Of a stretch of 64,000 nt of DNA, positions 1-11,805 are shown piece by piece. Position 1 is the first letter of the stretch. Each line of letters begins with the position of its first letter. The notes under the pieces were generated by a model that ran no database searches, was not told where the DNA came from, and was given only the letters and a program-made list of their open reading frames with translations. The stretch is from Eleginops maclovinus. Taxonomy: Eukaryota > Chordata > Actinopteri > Perciformes > Eleginopidae. The position numbers were made by a program, and so were the translations under genes. Location: contig NC_086366.1 of the NCBI RefSeq assembly GCF_036324505.1, positions 17,934,927-17,998,926 on the forward strand, in the 5' to 3' direction.

Positions 1-1
1 C

Positions 2-835
2 ATGATCATACTTTTCTGCAACCTTGTTCTCATCCTTACCATTGTACTGAACAAATCTCTGCATCAGCCCATGTACCTTGTATTGCTGAACCTTCCTATC
101 AATGATCTTATAGGATCAACAGCTTTCTTCCCTCTGGTCATCAAGGACATACTCACAAACAACAGGACAAGGCAATACTCGGCTTGTATTGCCCAAGCTT
201 TCTTTATCCACATCTATGCAGCAGGTACAATTTTCAGTCTGACTGCAATGGCATATGATAGATATATCGCCATATGTTGCCCTTTGAAATACAAAACAGT
301 TATGACGAATGCTCATATTATGGGAATAATCACATTTGTGTGGATGGGTTCACTGGTTTTGATATCTGTTCTTTTTATTCTGCTTTTGCGTTTACCCCGC
401 TGTCGATCTGTACTGCAAAACCCCTACTGTGATAATCCCTCTTTGCTGTCTCTGGTATGTGCAGATACAACCATCAATAATGTTTATGGGCTCTGTATAC
501 TCGCTCTCACACAGCTGTTGGCTAATGGGACCATCTTGTATACTTATCTCCAGATCCTTGTCACATGCTTCAGATCCAAGAGAACCGACACAAAAGCCAA
601 AGCTCTACAGACCTGTGCTACACATCTGACTGTGTTTCTCCTGTTGGAGTGTCTTGGTCTTTTTACTATCATATCATATAGGATCAGAAATATTTCACCA
701 CATTTAAGGAGATTCATTGGGATGTCCACATTAATTTTCCCTCCAACATTAAATCCAATCATCTATGGACTGAAAACAAAAGAAATTAGAGAAAAAGTAG
801 TGTACTTTCTTAAGAATAAAATATTTCCATTTTAG
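2..835 (+). CDS. Olfactory (odorant) receptor, 5' end cut by window edge
   Basis: Seven-transmembrane odorant receptor of the rhodopsin-like GPCR family, acting at the cilia of olfactory sensory neurons. The frame is open from the first bases and stops at 833-835, giving 277 visible residues against the usual 310-325, so the N-terminus and start of TM1 lie left of the window and the first ATG here is probably internal. Visible family marks: LHQPMY after TM1, MAYDRYIAIC with the DRY motif at the end of TM3 (about residues 83-92), paired cysteines, and NPIIYGLKTKEIR in TM7 and helix 8. It is only distantly related to the other ORs in the window and is not part of their arrays. No internal stop or frameshift is seen. 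Sure of the family, not of the subfamily or ligand. Confidence 0.95.
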   Translation: MIILFCNLVLILTIVLNKSLHQPMYLVLLNLPINDLIGSTAFFPLVIKDILTNNRTRQYSACIAQAFFIHIYAAGTIFSLTAMAYDRYIAICCPLKYKTVMTNAHIMGIITFVWMGSLVLISVLFILLLRLPRCRSVLQNPYCDNPSLLSLVCADTTINNVYGLCILALTQLLANGTILYTYLQILVTCFRSKRTDTKAKALQTCATHLTVFLLLECLGLFTIISYRIRNISPHLRRFIGMSTLIFPPTLNPIIYGLKTKEIREKVVYFLKNKIFPF

Positions 836-3800
836 GCACACAGCAAGGTTAAACTTATAGACAATGTTTTCTTTATATCTTGCTACCTTATAAATATTAT
901 TTGCTACTAATTCCTTTTTTTTTTTACTACAAAACGTCATTCTTTTGACCTTGTGTTCATGTACGTTTTAAGTTTCTGACAAAAGATAATTTTCAAATAA
1001 TGCATACAAAAGTACAAATTGTGTTCAATAGAAATGAACTTTGGACTAGTTATTGTACAGGGTAATGCGAAACAATACATGCCACCTTTGGAGCGCATAA
1101 TTCATTATTGCATTATATCTTTACTAGTAGAAAAATGTAAATAACCCTTTTCATCCTTTTTGTTATCGGCTCCAGGAAATCTCCCCCATTACAATTGTTT
1201 TGTAAAGTCAAAAGGACTTATTATTTGATGAATACTGTTACAAACCACAACTGTTTTTGCATATAAACTCAATGGTAAAAGGCAAACCTGTCTCATCAGA
1301 GTTGGCTTGACAACATTTTTTAATACTATTGTGTTTGGATTGTTAAACTGTTTGTGTAAAACATGTAATATTAAGGCGGTAAACTGAAGACAAGAGTGAT
1401 CAGATGTTAAGAAATTAATTATTATCCCAATCAAGGTTTGTCAGTTACTTGGAACACGTCTCACTAATTCCTTCATGTTACTGTGTGTATTCATTATACA
1501 CATACAGCAGAGGGCGCCATAGGTACACAAAACCCTCACCATAGCTACTGTGTATGTGAAGCTAAACTCAACTGGAGAATTGGTTCAGTCCTGTGTGGAT
1601 CTTTCACATGTTGTGTGATTTTGCTGCCCTCTTGTGTCTTTTGAGGTCAGTAATTACTGCAGCATTGAACACATACGTACATAGAGCTTTTAGGGAGCCA
1701 GGTATTTAATTGAAGGCTTGCTATATTATAATTGTGTGGCTATATGTGCAGTATGCCTTCCTGTACATTTGTCTTTGACACTACATAAAAAAAAACTGCA
1801 GTCAATGTTTCTACATAATTGGACAACTAGGCAGATACCAAATATATTTTCCATTGAAAGAATGCCGGCATGATGCTGTATATTAAATGAGAAAACATGT
1901 CGAAATAATATACATTTATATTAAAGCTTGACATTTATGAAACATTCTTGTCTCTGGTTATATTTTAGACTGAGGGTGTAGATCTTAGACTTACAGCCTT
2001 AACTACAGTGATTTAAACTTGTTACCTCAACTAATAAGCAAAAACAACAACAGTGTGAGCATCCTTTATACTGTATGATGTATTAATATTATACATCATA
2101 AAGACTACCTAATAAGTTATAGCACATTCACATTGTCCTTTGTCAAAATATATCTGTTATATAATACAGTTTTGAAATGGCAAGTGCTCCGAAATCTGTT
2201 CATGAATGTATAATTATTACTTTTGTTATTACCATTGTGTTGTGCTTTATGCATGGTGCTACTCTTTGATTGGATAGGAAATGTGGGCTGAAAGGAGAGT
2301 GAGTGATGATTATGTTTCTGGGGAAGGGAATGAAAGTGAACAATAGGTGTAAAGTAACATTGTTAAGATAAGATTTGTAAGATAACCCTTTTTGTATTCT
2401 GAGGGACTTTCTTAGCAGCAGTTTGCAATACAAAGTGGGATGGAAATTAATCAACAGAAAGACAGATATAACTAAGAGATAAATAAGAATCAAAGCTGGA
2501 CAGAAACACAGCACTGAAATGAAGGGTGAAGCCACATCAGAGAGCAAAACATTAACTGAAATGAAGCTGCATTTTTTATTGTTTTGTTCCCAATCTTTAA
2601 AATACTCATTCCATGCCCCAACAGAGTAGGGAATCTGTCCACTCAATGGCAATGAGGAACACTATTTTGAACATGATGTTTAAAAACTTTAAGGATATTA
2701 TAAATGTAAGTTGCTACAAAGACAAAACATACTTTGTTTCTACACTGGGGTCAAATTCTGCATAGTTTGTGTACAACCTATACTAGCATTTAATTTCAAA
2801 CAAAACAGTGGTAATGATAAGTATTATTATATATATATATATATATTATTAAAATAAAGTTACTGCAGTAAAATGTTCTGTATTGTCAGATTTAGTAACC
2901 CTAAGACAAATTTAACGCTTAAGGGGCTCATCACCGCTAAAGCTCACTTAAACTACTACTTACTAAAGGTGCCCCAAAGGCCTCCTAAAAACCATAATAG
3001 AAAACAGTATTGTAAATTGTGTGATAGGAATTTAGTTTATGTAAAATGTGACATGTAATTATCAGATTAAAGAACAGTTTTGTGATGAATACTCTTCGGT
3101 AATGTGGCTATAAGGACCTGAGAGAAAATAAAAACAACAATCAGATAAGTGTGGTCAATTCAGAAAATCACTTCTCTGTAAAACAGCCTTCAGAACCAAA
3201 AGAAGATAACACTTAAGACGTATTACAATATTCAAACTGTAAGACGATATCTATTTGTCATATTACAATGTCTATATCATTTTTAAATCATGCCCAGCCC
3301 TATCAGAGGGCAGGTAATAATGTGTCACCAAGGCCATATTAAATAAATAAAAACTGTGTATTTGAAGATTTGACTAATAATCTAAATGACAATACTATAG
3401 TCTAACTAAACCTTGATGTTATGTCTATTTTGTATTGTTTCAAATGTCTTTGCTCTTTTCTCTTCATAGGCAATATATAATTACACATGATGTATTCAAG
3501 TTTCTGTTTTGAATATTGTGTTTTTAGTTTAAGGGGTGACGCTGAAAAGCTGTTTACTTGTTTTGTAATTCATGCACCTTGGGAAACCAATCCACTGTGT
3601 CACCCATCAGAAGGTCTCCTCTTCTCCCACTGAACTTTGTTACCAACATTGTGTCACGGTTACCAATGCTTGGTTACAGTTTCTTTCTTTAACTTTGCTC
3701 ATTAGGTTAATGACTTCTTTGTTTATGAATTGTTGATAGGAAAGATGTGTCACTCTCAGTCCTCAGGTGGGATGTACTATATCCTCTGCCCTCAGCTCGG

Positions 3801-5065
3801 GTAATGAACCTCAAAGGACTGGTGACATAATGCAGTAAACAGCTACTGATTTGTTTGGCAACATTTCCAACAGTGACAAACAAGTTAACTTGTCAGAGTA
3901 AAAGAGTTGTTTGCATCTGAGTTGCAATAATGTATTGTAATAAACTTTATTATCAAAGTTAAGTTGATTTAGACAAATCACAGTAACTAAGTAGATGTAA
4001 GCAATAGACTCAAAATAGAAAAAAATAGCTCTGGTGCTAAACATAAAAAAAGTAATAATTACAATTTGATATACGAGCAAAAATAAATTGATACACTGAC
4101 ACATACGTTTCCATAACAATGAAATATAGGTCTTCCCTAAGTAAATCAGTATTATATTAAATCTCAAATCCATCTTAATAAAGTGTTACGAAAAATAGTT
4201 TGCGACATTCAATATTTTTGGCTACATAGATTCATCGAGGGAAATTTGTATCTAGTATGGTGGCATCAAATTAAAAGTTTAATTTCAGTTGTCTGATGTG
4301 TGATGTAATACCTAAGACAAACTAGGCAATACTTATGTTTTCTATTTTTGAAGTAGGGTATTTATTCTGTATTTTATATTGCAAAATATCACGATATGTA
4401 TTCAAATTTAAAACATGCATTGCATAAACCGTGAGAAGCGCCCTTCAGGGAGGAGATTGCATATTAATCGGATGTCAGGCCTTGCTAACATCCACACATT
4501 GACAACAGCCCTGTTGTTCTTTAACCACAACGTTGAATTAACTGTCTATTTCAAAAATATTGCTGCTGAAATGGAAAGACAAAATAATTAAAAAGTTGGT
4601 TGGCTGCACTTCCAATATAAAGGGTAAAAGAATAAATGGGAACATATCTTTCATTTGAAAGTAACACATTTTGTTTAACTACGTTACAAGCAAAAGTCCT
4701 GCATTGAAAAAGTTCCTTGTAATTAAATGTAAGTATTAGCAAAGTACACTTACAATATCAAAAGTCAATTCTATACTGACTTTATACTGTATTATTTTAA
4801 TGTATCTGATGTTACTGTTGAAGTTCATCCAAGTGAAGCTAGTAAGTACTATTAGGTTGTTGTAGTTTTTTATTAGGTCTCAATATGTTAATTAGTTCTA
4901 CATTGTCAAATAAATAAAGTGTAGAAAAAGTTAAACTTTTCTGTCGTATTCTTTAGCCAATATAGGTTTATGTGCATAGTCATGATTAAACATCTTCGCA
5001 AACATCTACACTGCCTTAGAACATAGAGGCAACAACACAAGTTCCAAGAGGGAGTTAATTAGCTA

Positions 5066-5067
<2 letters not shown>
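836..5067. other. AT-rich intergenic region without a supported gene
   Basis: About 4.2 kb between the truncated OR and the OR array. The open frames here (for example 2200-2652, 2873-3058, 3811-4173) have no recognisable domain, no convincing splice context and low-complexity composition, so none is called. A short AT dinucleotide run lies near 2829-2848. Nothing else recognised. Confidence 0.5.

Positions 5068-5161
<94 letters not shown>
5068..5161. repeat. (TG)n microsatellite, about 47 units
   Basis: Uninterrupted TG dinucleotide tract seen directly. The open frames it creates on both strands (Cys-Val and His-Thr repeats) are artefacts of the repeat. Confidence 0.98.
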
Positions 5162-5163
<2 letters not shown>

Positions 5164-5818
5164 AAAGTGAGGATGCAGGCCTGTCTGTGTACCTTAGGCT
5201 GTGTCAAAACAGTCTTATGCTGTTTGTCACTATGTTTCATATTCAGGCTTATCTTCTGTATTCTGTTTAACCAATACTTTTTTTCGTCTAATTTGTCAGG
5301 GAAAATGGAGGACACCAGACTAATGCTATAATTTTGATTTTCAAATATTCCCTTTTTTTTCCACTCATTGAATGCATGGCAAATGAACAAGTCCCAAAAT
5401 CTCCCAAAAAGACTCCTTATTTAGCTTATCTTTTCCAGCCAAAAGTAAATTCACAAGAAGAAATTAAAAGTAAATTAGTTTTTTTTTTCAAACACCCTCA
5501 TACCTTAGAAGCCTACGGTCCAGAAGCTTTTTCGAATAGTGCATGATTACAAAAGTAAAGTGAATGACCATGTAAGGCTTTAAACATGATCACAATAAAC
5601 CTGATAATTAGTGTCATGAAAGTGCTTTGTTTAAAAGCTACGGCCAAGTCATTGGGCCTAAGTCTAAGAATGTTCCTCAGCTAGAATAAAGAGTAGAGTA
5701 GTGCTGGTCAAGACTCAAAGTCTGGTCCATAGAAAGTCCTACATGATGGAGGGTAAATTTAACAGAAGGGAATAAAAAAGCAACACCATCTAACACAATG
5801 TATTGGCTTCAACAAAAA
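5162..5818. other. Intergenic stretch left of the OR array
   Basis: Unique AT-rich sequence between the TG repeat and the first array unit. No gene, RNA or mobile element recognised. Homology to the repeating OR unit begins at about 5819, where AACCATCCCGAATACCAAAG matches the start of each later unit. Confidence 0.5.
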
Positions 5819-6269
5819 GCAACCATCCCGAATACCAAAGAAGCTGTAACCAGTCATTTTTCCAATTTTTTATTTACTCTTTTCAGGCTAAACTCCTCAG
5901 AGTGTTTTTCAGTTATTGAAAAAAGCCTCATCATGGCCTTTAATTGCATTTTAATTCACTGTGGTCTCTGCTCCATTAATCACTGGGGATATTAACACTC
6001 CCCCCTCAGTATTACATTAGGTACACATTGGGTTTCTGTTAAGGTACAGTTGCTTACTCCTTTAGGATTTATAATTTGTTGGTATTATTAAATTAATCTT
6101 TCAATAACTGTTAGGAGGTTACTGTTCCTGCATAGCATTTCCCCAGTGACCAATGTATTGTTATTTACTCTGTAAGATAATAAGAGATTAATACCTGGCA
6201 AGAAATCAGAATTTGTTTGTCGTTCTTTAGCTGTGTCTGATGTATTTCTATATGATTAATAAGAAAACT

Positions 6270-6657
6270 GCCATTAGTGTGGCTAAGAGGAATTAAAGGC
6301 AGACTGATTGTGAGGGATCCACAGAGAATAAAGAAAGGATGAACATAAACCTTCATCACAAGGTAAAGTCTTTTTAAGAGCTGAATCAGCGGGTGATTCA
6401 GAATATGCTGCCAATCTATTTGAGAAAGGTAAGTGTAAAAGGTTGAGCCTTATAAGTCTTACAGGAAAAATGAATGCTTTATTTATTCTACTGTAATGCA
6501 TAACTGTTATTACAAAGTGTGTTTAACAGAAAAAGAACCATTTGCTTCACTGCTATTGTTTAAATGTCAGAGATTATGTTAATGAGCCTAATCTTATATG
6601 TTGAACAAATTCCCTTATATTTCCTTTACAGTGTGTTTAGGACATTTCTAGTCCATC
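6270..6657 (+). promoter_or_regulatory. Putative 5' leader of OR copy 1: non-coding exon, intron, short leader exon
   Basis: A strong donor, GAGAAAG|GTAAGTG, follows 6428. A weaker one, CACAAG|GTAAAG, follows 6362. A pyrimidine-rich acceptor, TTCCTTTACAG, ends at 6631, leaving 26 bases of leader before the ATG at 6658. This upstream non-coding exon plus single coding exon is the usual OR layout. The same sites recur in copies 2-4 (donors after about 11939, 15189 and 18439). The promoter itself is not located. Splicing is inferred from site sequence and conservation among copies. Confidence 0.55.
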
Positions 6658-7632
6658 ATGGCAGAGGGAAATCATAGCACTGTGACTGAATTTATCCTAA
6701 CTGGCTTCCCTGGACTTCATCCAGAGTACCAAGACCTTGTTTCAGCAGTATTGTTCTTTGTTTACTGCTTAACTTTGACGGGCAATGTAACAATTCCTTA
6801 TTTATTTGCCATGGACCACAGCCTTCATAAGCCGATGTATTATATAATTCTGAATCTGTGCACATGCGACATTCTCTTTAGCACAACCACTTTACCTAAG
6901 ATCATCAGCAAGTATTGGTTTCATTCAGGAACTATTTCATTCACAGCTTGCTTTGTCCAAATGTACTTTGTTCACTATCTTGGCACAGTGAATTCCTATA
7001 TTCTCTTCCTGATGGCTTTAGATAGGTATTTAGCGGTCTGCCATCCTCTCAAATATCCCATTGTTTTTAAAAGCCACACTATCCTAATTCTCAGTATTAC
7101 GGCGTGGGTTATCGCTCATGTAGGCCCTTTAATGATGGTTATTAGGGCATACCCTCTTCCCTACTGTGCCTCAAACATAATCAACCACTGCTTCTGTGAT
7201 CATATTGGTATAACAATCCTAGCATGCACTGACAGGGCCCCTTATGGTTTCCCTGCTTTTGTGAATGCGATGGTTATGTTACTGGGACCTCTGGCATTCA
7301 TAGTGTTCTCCTATTGCTGTATAATTATAGCAGTACTTAAGATTGCAAATGTACAGGGTCGCATAAAGTCTCTGTCCACTTGCAGTACGCAACTGATCAT
7401 AATCTCTCTCTACTATTTACCACGATGTTTTGTATATTTGGCCAGCAATGTTGGCATTACGTTTAGTGCTGATGTGCGAATAGTAATCATCATGATGTAT
7501 AGCCTTTGCCCCCCCATGATTAATCCACTTATATACTGCTTAAGAGCTAAAGACATGAGAGAAAGCTTGAGGAAACAATTACACAAAACAGCAGTTCTTA
7601 AAAAAGCACAAGTTTCAGCTATCAGTGACTGA
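6658..7632 (+). CDS. Olfactory receptor, array copy 1
   Basis: Complete single-exon odorant receptor of 324 codons, acting as a G-protein-coupled chemoreceptor in the membrane of olfactory neurons. Seen: extracellular N-terminus with a glycosylation site NHS (5-7), FILTGFPGL (12-20) as in class I-like ORs, HKPMYY (57-62), MALDRYLAVCHPLKYP at the end of TM3 (119-134), conserved ECL2 cysteines (170, 178, 180), KSLSTCSTQ before TM6 (237-245), and INPLIYCLRAKDMR in TM7/helix 8. The ATG is chosen because it sits 26 bases after a conserved acceptor and gives the family's normal length. Residues unique to this copy are Pro47 in TM1 (Leu in the others) and Asn203 in TM5. Leu-to-Pro inside TM1 could affect folding. 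Ligand unknown. Confidence 0.97.
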   Translation: MAEGNHSTVTEFILTGFPGLHPEYQDLVSAVLFFVYCLTLTGNVTIPYLFAMDHSLHKPMYYIILNLCTCDILFSTTTLPKIISKYWFHSGTISFTACFVQMYFVHYLGTVNSYILFLMALDRYLAVCHPLKYPIVFKSHTILILSITAWVIAHVGPLMMVIRAYPLPYCASNIINHCFCDHIGITILACTDRAPYGFPAFVNAMVMLLGPLAFIVFSYCCIIIAVLKIANVQGRIKSLSTCSTQLIIISLYYLPRCFVYLASNVGITFSADVRIVIIMMYSLCPPMINPLIYCLRAKDMRESLRKQLHKTAVLKKAQVSAISD

Positions 7633-9536
7633 TGACATTTTTTAATGTCAATATTATTTTCTGGGACTGAAACGTTTCAAGAAACATACTGACAGGGACA
7701 AATTTAAAGCCAAAAATGTACACATATATGGTTTTGCATTGTTGATAAATGAGAACTGTTCGCCATATCAATAGGAGTTCTCATTCTGATGTTTGAAGAT
7801 ACATAGCCAACTGTGATTTTGTTGCACTTTTGCATATTTATACTCTTACTTAGGTGAACTTTGTTTTGAATAAGACATGTTAGAATATTACTTAGGTTAG
7901 AAACAGTGTTTGATTTTTTAATTAAAGCTTGAGTTTGAGCATTATAGCAAACAGATCACAGGCTTGATACAAATACAGTTGCTGCAGAGTTTGGTGAAAG
8001 GCAATGACAAAAAAACATGATAAGCGTATTTTATCATTTCATATCGACAGTAAATGTGTATGTTTCTCTTTGTTCATGTTTAGGGTGATGTAAACAATCA
8101 TAAATAATCACTTTTCTGTGTGTTCAATGTACACTTTTTTTGTTATGTGATTGTAGCCCGTATAATATATACAATTCAAATAGTTGTTTTTTATGTCATG
8201 TACTTAATAAAATATTATTTTTACTCAACACTTTACTGGTTATGCTCACCTGATGAACTACATTTGAAAAAGAGGGATATTGCATAGCTCAATGTATAAT
8301 AAATAATAACAAAGCTTTATTTATATAGTATGCACTTTACGTGATGGGCCAGTCTATTGTATCCTTACAGCAGAGACAGATCTATTTTGAGATGATTTGA
8401 ACAGGAAAGTAGTGCAGGTTATGCCCACGACATGATGAACATTTGAAAATCAAATAAAAGTACTATTTAAATTCTAAATCAAGAAATTCTCAGACCAATT
8501 CAATATCCTTAAAACATTAACTTTAAATCTGGAAACGTTTGTCCTTTATGTCTGGTGGCCTTGAGAAATTTCAATCAGCTAGCTGGACCAGATATATCAA
8601 AATATAAATGTTAAAAGGCAACAGCACAACATAGGAATGACAAACAGACAAAATGCTAAAACAATTGTCGTTACATTTTTGATTTGATTTTGTTAATAGT
8701 TAATGCAATATTTCAAAAGGAGACATGTTGTAGGATAAGCTTTTTCTGCACGCCTTTTTAAAATACCATTTCAGACAATAGGAGAGGAGACAAAATGAAG
8801 GAAGCTGTAGAGACAGACAGCGCTTGACATTAAGCTGTTTCAGACATTCAGCCACAATGTTTTACAATCCCAATAGACTTGCTAGCTTCTGTTAAAAGGA
8901 AAATTGTGAAGAGACTCCAGACTAACTTTTCCCACTACTTTCCTGGAGGTAATCACAATTAAATCATGAATGTTATGGTTTTCCTTTTTCTATTGATGGT
9001 GGTTATTGGTAATTCAAATGAATGTTGTGTTTTTTTATCATCTTTTTTTTGATGAAAATAGTTATTGGCAACAATCCCAGATACCAAAGAAGCTGTAACC
9101 AGTCATTTTTGCCATTTTTTATTTACTCTTTTCAGGCTAAACTCCTCAGAGTGTTTTTCAGTTATTGAAAAAAGCCTCATCATGGCCTTTAATTGCATTT
9201 TAATTCACTGTGGTCCTCTGCTCCATTAATCACTGGGGATATTAACACTCCCCCCTCAGTATTACATTAGGTACACATTGGGTTTCTGTTAAGGTACAGT
9301 TGCTTACTCCTTTAGGATTTATAATTTGTTGGTATTATTAAATTAATCTTTCAATAAATGTTAGGAGGTTACTGTTCCTGCATAGCATTTCCCCAGTGAC
9401 CAATTTATTGTTATTTACTCTGTAAGATAATAAGAGATTAATACCTGGCAAGAAATCAGAATTTGTTTGTCGTTCTTTAGCTGTGTCTGATGTATTTCTA
9501 TATGATTAATAAGAAAACTGCCATTAGTGTGGCTAA

Positions 9537-9544
9537 GAGGAATT
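9537..9544. repeat. Target-site duplication, left (GAGGAATT)
   Basis: The 8 bases directly before the 2,253-bp element. The same 8 bases follow it at 11798-11805. In the uninserted copies (for example near 15050) GAGGAATTAAAGG occurs once, so this is a clean insertion footprint. An 8-bp duplication is the hAT superfamily signature. Confidence 0.95.
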
Positions 9545-10200
9545 GGTAGCACTTTATAATAACCATTCCCTATAAATGGTCAATTAATGGCTTATTAATG
9601 AACAACTAATGGCTTATTTAAGTATTTAGAAATGATATAATGATAGTTAGTTAATTATTGTTAACCGTTACTAAGCTATTTATTAATGGTCAATTAATGG
9701 CTTATTAATGAACAACTAATGGCTTATTTAAGTATTTAGAAATTATATAATGATAGTTAATTATTGTTAACCGTTACTAAGCTATTTATTGCAAGTACTT
9801 TGCAAACCATTTACAATATTTTGTCAGATGGCCATTATAAAGTTGCAGCTGGTGATAGTTACACCATATTGATTGCTAATGAGTAATTTGTAGAGTGTAT
9901 ATTAGTTATCTATAAGAATTACCAAGATGGTCATTCTAAAGTTGCCACCGATGGGAATTCATTAAAAGTATGTTGTCTGTAAACCATCTATAAACACTGT
10001 CAAGATGGCTATTCTAAAGTTGCCATCGATGTGAAGTTATTGAAAGTATGTTGTCTGTAAACCATCTATTAACACTGTCAAGATGGCTATTCTAAAGTTG
10101 CCATCGATGTGAAGTTATTGAAAGTATGTTGTCTGTAAACCATCTATAAACACTGTCAAGATGGCTATTCTAAAGTTGCCATCGATGAGAACTGCAATTG
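9545..10200 (+). repeat. Left long terminal inverted repeat of the foldback element
   Basis: Inverted copy of 11138-11797. The outer part carries two tandem copies of a module with CAATTAATGGCTTATTAATG. The inner part carries three degenerate direct copies of a roughly 80-bp module with GCCATCGATG, TGTTGTCTGTAAACCATC and CAAGATGGCTATTCTAAAG (about 9925-10190). The inner boundary is at ACTGCAATTG. Confidence 0.9.
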
Positions 10201-10205
10201 GTATT

Positions 10206-10253
10206 GCATGGCCAACGGTAAGTTTAGGGGCTTAAACTTACCGTTGGCCATGC
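10206..10253. repeat. Perfect 21-bp-stem hairpin inside the foldback element
   Basis: Arms 10206-10226 and 10233-10253 are exact reverse complements around the 6-base loop GGGGCT. The arm begins GCATGGCCAACGGTAAG. It sits just inside the left inverted repeat with no counterpart at the right inner boundary, so it is not part of the large palindrome. Function unknown; it could be the footprint of another small inverted-repeat insertion. Confidence 0.9.
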
Positions 10254-11137
10254 TGAGTCTAGCTCATGGTCTAGCTACAAATGCTAACAGGAGTGACAGC
10301 GCGTCTGACTGACTGGGAGGTCGCACAACGCTGGGAGAGGTATGTATCATCTCGTCTCACTTCTGAGAAGAACATATTTCATTGGTAAAGTACGGTGGAC
10401 TGTTTCTTTAAAGGGCCTATGTCCAGTTTGTTGTGCTATTGTTCTCTGTCTCTCACTCTCACACACACACGCGCACATTTATTAAAGCGATCCAACGGAA
10501 CTTGTCAAAAAGCCCATTATGGAGCTCCCCCTACAGGCTTGGAGGTAATGTACGTTTACGACACTGTCGGCCTCTCTCTTTCTCTTCCTTGCTTCATCAG
10601 TCAACGTCTTCTTTTTCTTCGGTGCCTCTGCCATGATGATGTACTGACAATGCTGCGCTTGCTTCTCCTTATACCTGGGTGCGTGGAGGGGGTCTATTTG
10701 TTATTGCGGTAGGTGTGCCAGAAAGCAAGTCGAAGTACTTCCGCTCATCTCCCGGCCCGGTCTAGCAAAGTTACATAGCGCAGTTATCTCACCTCAGACC
10801 CCCGATGGGCATGAAAGAGAGGCAAATCGTCATATTAAAAGTCATTCTAGCCGCTCAATTTTTTTCAAGCTGTTATTTTAAGGTACAAATGCTACATTGG
10901 ATCGCTTTAAAGGAGGGTTGTTATTTGTGTCAAGACCTCAATATTTTTTACTTGTTTTTTATTATTTTTAATCGGCGAGTCATGTTTTGGTTACTTGCCA
11001 TATATGTTTGTCTTAACTTCACTTTAAGTTCAATAAATGTCTGAACCTGACCGTGAAATCAGCTCTTATGTCTGTTAATACTATTAATCTATCATTTTTA
11101 GTGTCATTTGCAATTTAACCCATTGATTTATATTTTG

Positions 11138-11797
11138 CAATTGCAGTTCTCATCGATGGCAACTTTAGAATAGCCATCTTGACAGTGTTTATAGATGGTT
11201 TACAGACAACATACTTTCAATAACTTCACATCGATGGCAACTTTAGAATAGCCATCTTGACAGTGTTAATAGATGGTTTACAGACAACATACTTTCAATA
11301 ACTTCACATCGATGGCAACTTTAGAATAGCCATCTTGACAGTGTTTATAGATGGTTTACAGACAACATACTTTTAATGAATTCCCATCGGTGGCAACTTT
11401 AGAATGACCATCTTGGTCATTCTTATAGATAACTAATATACACTCTACAAATTACTCATTAGCAATCAATATGGTGTAACTATCACCAGCTGCAACTTTA
11501 TAATGGCCATCTGACAAAATATTGTAAATGGTTTGCAAAGTACTTGCAATAAATAGCTTAGTAACGGTTAACAATAATTAACTAACTATCATTATATAAT
11601 TTCTAAATACTTAAATAAGCCATTAGTTGTTCATTAATAAGCCATTAATTGACCATTAATAAATAGCTTAGTAACGGTTAACAATAATTAACTAACTATC
11701 ATTATATCATTTCTAAATACTTAAATAAGCCATTAGTTGTTCAATAATAAGCCATTAATTGACCATTTATAGGGAATGGTTATTATAAAGTGCTACC
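11138..11797 (-). repeat. Right long terminal inverted repeat of the foldback element
   Basis: Reverse-complement copy of 9545-10200 with the same internal modules in reverse order and only a few mismatches or small indels by eye. It ends GGTTATTATAAAGTGCTACC just before the right target duplication. Confidence 0.9.
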
Positions 11798-11805
11798 GAG
11801 GAATT
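11798..11805. repeat. Target-site duplication, right (GAGGAATT)
   Basis: Perfect copy of 9537-9544. It lies 142 bp upstream of the conserved leader splice donor and 364 bp upstream of the start codon of OR copy 2, so the element separated that gene's proximal promoter or leader from all sequence farther upstream. Confidence 0.95.

Larger units (their letters stand above)
9545..11797. mobile_element. hAT-like non-autonomous foldback element, 2,253 bp
   Basis: The element starts GGTAGCACTTTATAATAACC and ends with its exact reverse complement. It is flanked by perfect 8-bp duplications and is absent from the other three OR units. Its arms are unusually long (about 656 and 660 bp, near-perfect inverted copies) and contain internal direct repeats. 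The roughly 940-bp centre (10201-11137) has no transposase frame: only short open frames of 67-105 residues without a domain. It is therefore non-autonomous. The centre holds a perfect hairpin (10206-10253), a short CA run, and an inverted pair TTAAAGCGATCCAA (about 10483-10496 and reversed near 10898-10912) that may mark a nested element or captured fragment. Assignment to hAT rests on duplication length; the ends alone are not diagnostic. Confidence 0.88.

Noticed and set aside
2200..2652. 150-residue - strand open frame in the left intergenic region
   Set aside because: Phe/Leu-rich translation of AT-rich DNA, no domain or splice context.
5055..5390. Open frames of Cys-Val and His-Thr repeats on both strands
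   Set aside because: They are translations of the TG microsatellite; the same applies at 63720-63965.
9925..10190. Three regularly spaced repeats of about 80 bp resembling a CRISPR-like array
   Set aside because: They are direct repeats inside the arm of a eukaryotic foldback transposon and recur inverted in the other arm; repeats are long with no unique spacers, and the genome is a vertebrate's.
10395..10712. 105-residue open frame in the centre of the foldback element
   Set aside because: Low-complexity start across a CT/CA-rich run, no transposase or other domain recognised.
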